64,000 nucleotides of DNA, taken from the NCBI RefSeq assembly GCF_030269485.1, contig NZ_BSTL01000040.1, positions 1 through 64,000 of the forward strand. The letters run 5' to 3'. This stretch comes from Actinoplanes sp. NBRC 103695 (GTDB lineage: Bacteria > Actinomycetota > Actinomycetes > Mycobacteriales > Micromonosporaceae). Below are positions 61,472 through 64,000 of the stretch, piece by piece (the first letter of the stretch is position 1; the number at the start of each line of letters is the position of its first letter). A program made the translations under genes and the position numbers. The notes beneath the pieces were generated by a model. It was not told where the DNA came from. It worked only from the letters and a program-made list of their open reading frames with translations, and searched no databases.

Positions 61472-63909
61472 TGCCTCAGCGTCTGGTGGTCGTCGGCAAC
61501 GGCATGGCCGGCGCCCGGACGGTCGAGGAGATCCTGGCCCGGCGCGGGGACTTCACGATCACCATGTTCGGCGACGAGCCGTACGGCAACTACAACCGGA
61601 TCATGCTGTCCAACCTGCTGGCCGGCGTGGAGGACGAGTCCGGGATCTTCCTCAACGACCTCGGGTGGTACGCGGACAACGGCATCACCCTGCACCACGG
61701 GCAGCGGATCGCCCGGATCGACCGGTTCTCCAAGCACGTCTACACCTCCGACGGCACGGCCACCCCGTACGACAAGCTGATCATCGCCACCGGCAGCCGC
61801 GCGCACGTGCCGCCGATCCCCGGCATCCACCGCTCCGGCCGCGGCTACCACCAGGGCGTCTTCGCCTTCCGCACGCTCGACGACACCCGCAACATGATCC
61901 GGTACGCCCGCGACCACGAGCGTGCCGTCGTGATCGGCGGCGGGCTGCTCGGCCTGGAGGCTGCCCGCGGCCTGCAGAACCACCTCTCCCACGTCACCCT
62001 CGTGCATTCCGCCGGGCACCTGATGAACGCGCAGCTTTCCGCCCAGGCCGGCGACATCCTGCGGGGGAGTGTCGAGAAGCTCGGCATCGAGGTGGTGACC
62101 GGCGCCCGCACCACCGAGATCCTCGGCAAGCACGCGGTGACCGGCGTGAAACTCGCCGACGGGCGGACCATCCCCTGCGACGTGGTGGTGGTCGCGGCCG
62201 GCATCCGGGCCAACAGCGAGGTCGCCGAGATCAGCGGCCTGGTAGTCGAGCGCGGCATCGTGGTGGACGACCAGATGCGCGCTCAGGATGAGCCGGACAT
62301 CTACGCGGTCGGCGAGTGCGTGCAGCATCGCGGCGAGACGTACGGCCTGGTCGCACCCCTGTGGGACCAGGCGCGTGTGCTCGCCGACCACATCACCGGT
62401 AAGGCGGACGCCGCCTATCACGGGTCGCGGGTGGCCACGAAGCTCAAGGTGGCCGGGGTCGACGTCGCCGCGATGGGCCTGGTCGCGCCGGAGCGTGACG
62501 ACGACGAGGTGGTGACCTTCGCCGAGCCCCGCAAGGGTGTCTACAAGAGCGTGATCATCCGGGACGGCCGGCTGGTCGGCGCCACCCTCGTCGGCGACAT
62601 CGGCAAGGTCGCGTTCCTGATGCAGGCCTTCGACCGCGGGCTGGCGCTGCCCGAGGAACGCGCCGAGCTGATGTTCGACCTGGGCGGGCCGTCCGCCGAG
62701 GTCAGCCCCGCCGAGATGGCCGACGACGAGCAGGTCTGCAACTGCAACGGCGTCACCAAGGGAACGGTCGTGTCCTGCGTGCAGGGCGGCTGCAAGACCG
62801 TCAACGGCGTGATGGACAAGACCAAAGCAGGCAAGGGCTGCGGTACGTGCAAAGGGCTCGTCGCGCAGATCGTGGAGTGGGCGGCCGGCGGCGAGGTCGA
62901 AGTCGACCCGGCCGCGTCCTGGTACGTCCCCGGCGTGCCGATGCCCAAGCCGGAGCTGATGCGGGCGATCCGCGAGCACCGCCTCACCTCGGTCTCGTCG
63001 GTCTTCGCCAAGCTCACCCCCGGCGGCGACGAGGACGCCAAGAGCAAGATGGGCCTGGCCTCGCTGCTCAAGATGATGTGGGGCGACGAGTACGACGACG
63101 AGCGCGACGCCCGCTTCATCAACGACCGGGTGCACGCCAACATCCAGCGCGACGGCACGTTCTCGGTGGTGCCCCAGATGAAGGGCGGCGTCACCACGCC
63201 CGCCCAGCTCCGGCGCATCGCCGAGGTGGCCGAGCGGCATCAGGTGCCGATGGTCAAGCTGACCGGCGGCCAGCGGATCGACCTGCTCGGCGTGCCCAAG
63301 GACAAGCTGCCGCAGATCTGGGCCGACCTGGACATGCCGTCCGGCTGGGCGTACGGGAAGAGTTTCCGGACCGTGAAGACCTGCGTCGGCTCGGAGTTCT
63401 GCCGCTTCGGCGTCGGTGACTCGACCTCGCTGGGCATCGCGATCGAGGAGCGCTACCAGGGCATCGAGGGCCCGGGGAAGCTGAAACTCGCGGTCACCGG
63501 CTGCCCGCGCAACTGCGCCGAGGCGTACGTGAAGGACGTCGGCGTGGTGGCCATCGACGGCGGCAAGTGGGAGATCTACGTCGGCGGAGCGGCCGGCGCG
63601 CACGTCCGCAAGGGCGATCTGCTCGTCACGGTCGACACCGCCGAGGAGGTCATCCGGCTCACCGGCCGGTTCATCCAGTACTACCGCGAGAACGGTAACT
63701 GGCTGGAACGCACCTACGCGTTCGTGCCCCGGGTCGGGATCGACCATCTGCGCTCGCTCCTGCTGGACGACAGCGAGGGCATCGCGGACTCCCTCGACGC
63801 CGCGATCTCCGCGTCGGTCGCCGCTTACAAAGACCCTTGGCAGGAACGATCCTCGCCTGTCACCCCGGGTCAGTTCCGGACCTCGCTGCCGTTGACGGTG
63901 CTGTCATGA
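61471..63909 (+). CDS. nirB: Assimilatory nitrite reductase large subunit
   Basis: An 812-aa cytoplasmic NAD(P)H-dependent enzyme reducing nitrite to ammonium. The FAD/NAD half begins VVVGNGMAGARTVEEI and includes VVIGGGLLGLEAA. A [2Fe-2S] BFD-type domain follows (VCNCNGVTKG, then GCGTCKGLV). The C-terminal sulfite/nitrite-reductase half carries the siroheme-[4Fe-4S] cysteines Cys638, Cys644 (TCVGSEFCRFG) and Cys678, Cys682 (GCPRNC). NirD, its small subunit, starts within its stop codon. Confidence 0.95.
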   Translation: MPQRLVVVGNGMAGARTVEEILARRGDFTITMFGDEPYGNYNRIMLSNLLAGVEDESGIFLNDLGWYADNGITLHHGQRIARIDRFSKHVYTSDGTATPYDKLIIATGSRAHVPPIPGIHRSGRGYHQGVFAFRTLDDTRNMIRYARDHERAVVIGGGLLGLEAARGLQNHLSHVTLVHSAGHLMNAQLSAQAGDILRGSVEKLGIEVVTGARTTEILGKHAVTGVKLADGRTIPCDVVVVAAGIRANSEVAEISGLVVERGIVVDDQMRAQDEPDIYAVGECVQHRGETYGLVAPLWDQARVLADHITGKADAAYHGSRVATKLKVAGVDVAAMGLVAPERDDDEVVTFAEPRKGVYKSVIIRDGRLVGATLVGDIGKVAFLMQAFDRGLALPEERAELMFDLGGPSAEVSPAEMADDEQVCNCNGVTKGTVVSCVQGGCKTVNGVMDKTKAGKGCGTCKGLVAQIVEWAAGGEVEVDPAASWYVPGVPMPKPELMRAIREHRLTSVSSVFAKLTPGGDEDAKSKMGLASLLKMMWGDEYDDERDARFINDRVHANIQRDGTFSVVPQMKGGVTTPAQLRRIAEVAERHQVPMVKLTGGQRIDLLGVPKDKLPQIWADLDMPSGWAYGKSFRTVKTCVGSEFCRFGVGDSTSLGIAIEERYQGIEGPGKLKLAVTGCPRNCAEAYVKDVGVVAIDGGKWEIYVGGAAGAHVRKGDLLVTVDTAEEVIRLTGRFIQYYRENGNWLERTYAFVPRVGIDHLRSLLLDDSEGIADSLDAAISASVAAYKDPWQERSSPVTPGQFRTSLPLTVLS

Positions 63910-64000
63910 TCCTCGGCGATATTTCGGACATTCCGCTCGGTGAAGGTCGCGCCTACGCGGTCGACGACACCCAGATCGCCGTCTTCCGGCTGCGCGACGG
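63906..64000 (+). CDS. nirD: Nitrite reductase small subunit (start only, cut by window edge)
   Basis: ATG 63906 lies in the nirB stop codon (ATGA). The 31 visible codons begin MILGDISDIPLGEGRAYAVD and continue DDTQIAVFRLRD, the first beta-strands of the Rieske-like NirD fold. The rest is outside the window. Confidence 0.85.
   Translation, partial: MILGDISDIPLGEGRAYAVDDTQIAVFRLRD

Noticed and set aside
59034..63909. nas/nir genes considered as respiratory (dissimilatory) reductases
   Set aside because: NasA lacks a Tat signal and partner subunits, NirB has the FAD/BFD/siroheme form; both indicate cytoplasmic assimilation.

Overview
The window is very GC-rich DNA with dense, strongly codon-biased genes, frequent GTG starts, ATGA/TGATG stop-start overlaps and apparently leaderless regulator genes. 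Gene content (SigB/F-type sigma factors, an FxSxx-COOH peptide locus, an ECF42/DGPF pair, NB-ARC/TPR proteins, a GH87-like beta-helix glycosidase) points to a filamentous actinomycete. Micromonosporaceae, for example Actinoplanes, is my best guess; this is inferred from style and content, not from a marker gene.

Layout. 0-9 kb: start of a stress-type sigma factor (cut by the window edge), CopC-like protein, NhaA, aldo/keto reductase, a GH3 lipoprotein, an alpha/beta hydrolase coupled to a 42-aa membrane peptide, and a large Tat-exported discoidin-domain protein. 9.0-10.3 kb: a repeat island without genes. 10.3-15.3 kb: CPA1 antiporter, then glyA behind a ZTP riboswitch, a small membrane protein, a phosphoesterase and a LacI regulator. 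15.4-18.4 kb: a LacI-controlled sugar ABC importer (FrcBCA type). 18.6-24.4 kb: an FxSxx-COOH ribosomal peptide locus: NB-ARC/TPR protein, precursor FxsA, radical SAM FxsB and a separate HEXXH protein. 24.4-25.5 kb: a second repeat island built partly from the same repeat families as the first. 25.5-28.3 kb: a second NB-ARC/TPR protein. 28.5-34 kb: TetR plus an ABC exporter, a DGPF protein and another CPA1 antiporter.

34-38 kb: a MarR regulator coupled to a hydrolase, then ahcY preceded by an SAH riboswitch, and a PhyH-type dioxygenase. 38-42.6 kb: LacI regulator, DGPF/ECF42 sigma pair, F420/flavin-type oxidase, a sugar isomerase and the shrunken remains of two neighbouring dehydrogenase genes. 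42.7-57 kb: a Ser/Thr kinase with a CBM2-like outer domain, a secreted tachylectin-like propeller, MFS and EAL/HDOD proteins, a full-length SigB/F sigma factor, a GH87-like beta-helix enzyme, a Gfo/Idh/MocA oxidoreductase, a secreted metzincin and an ABC exporter. 57.2-64 kb: nitrate/nitrite assimilation: HemD-winged-helix protein, sirohydrochlorin chelatase, NasA, a 115-aa protein of unknown role, NirB and the start of NirD.

How the parts work together. One-carbon/methylation metabolism appears under RNA control (ZTP riboswitch on glyA, SAH riboswitch on ahcY). The last block supplies siroheme and the enzymes that reduce nitrate to ammonium. The most distinctive block is the FxSxx-COOH peptide locus, which sits between two NB-ARC/TPR proteins and next to a repeat island.
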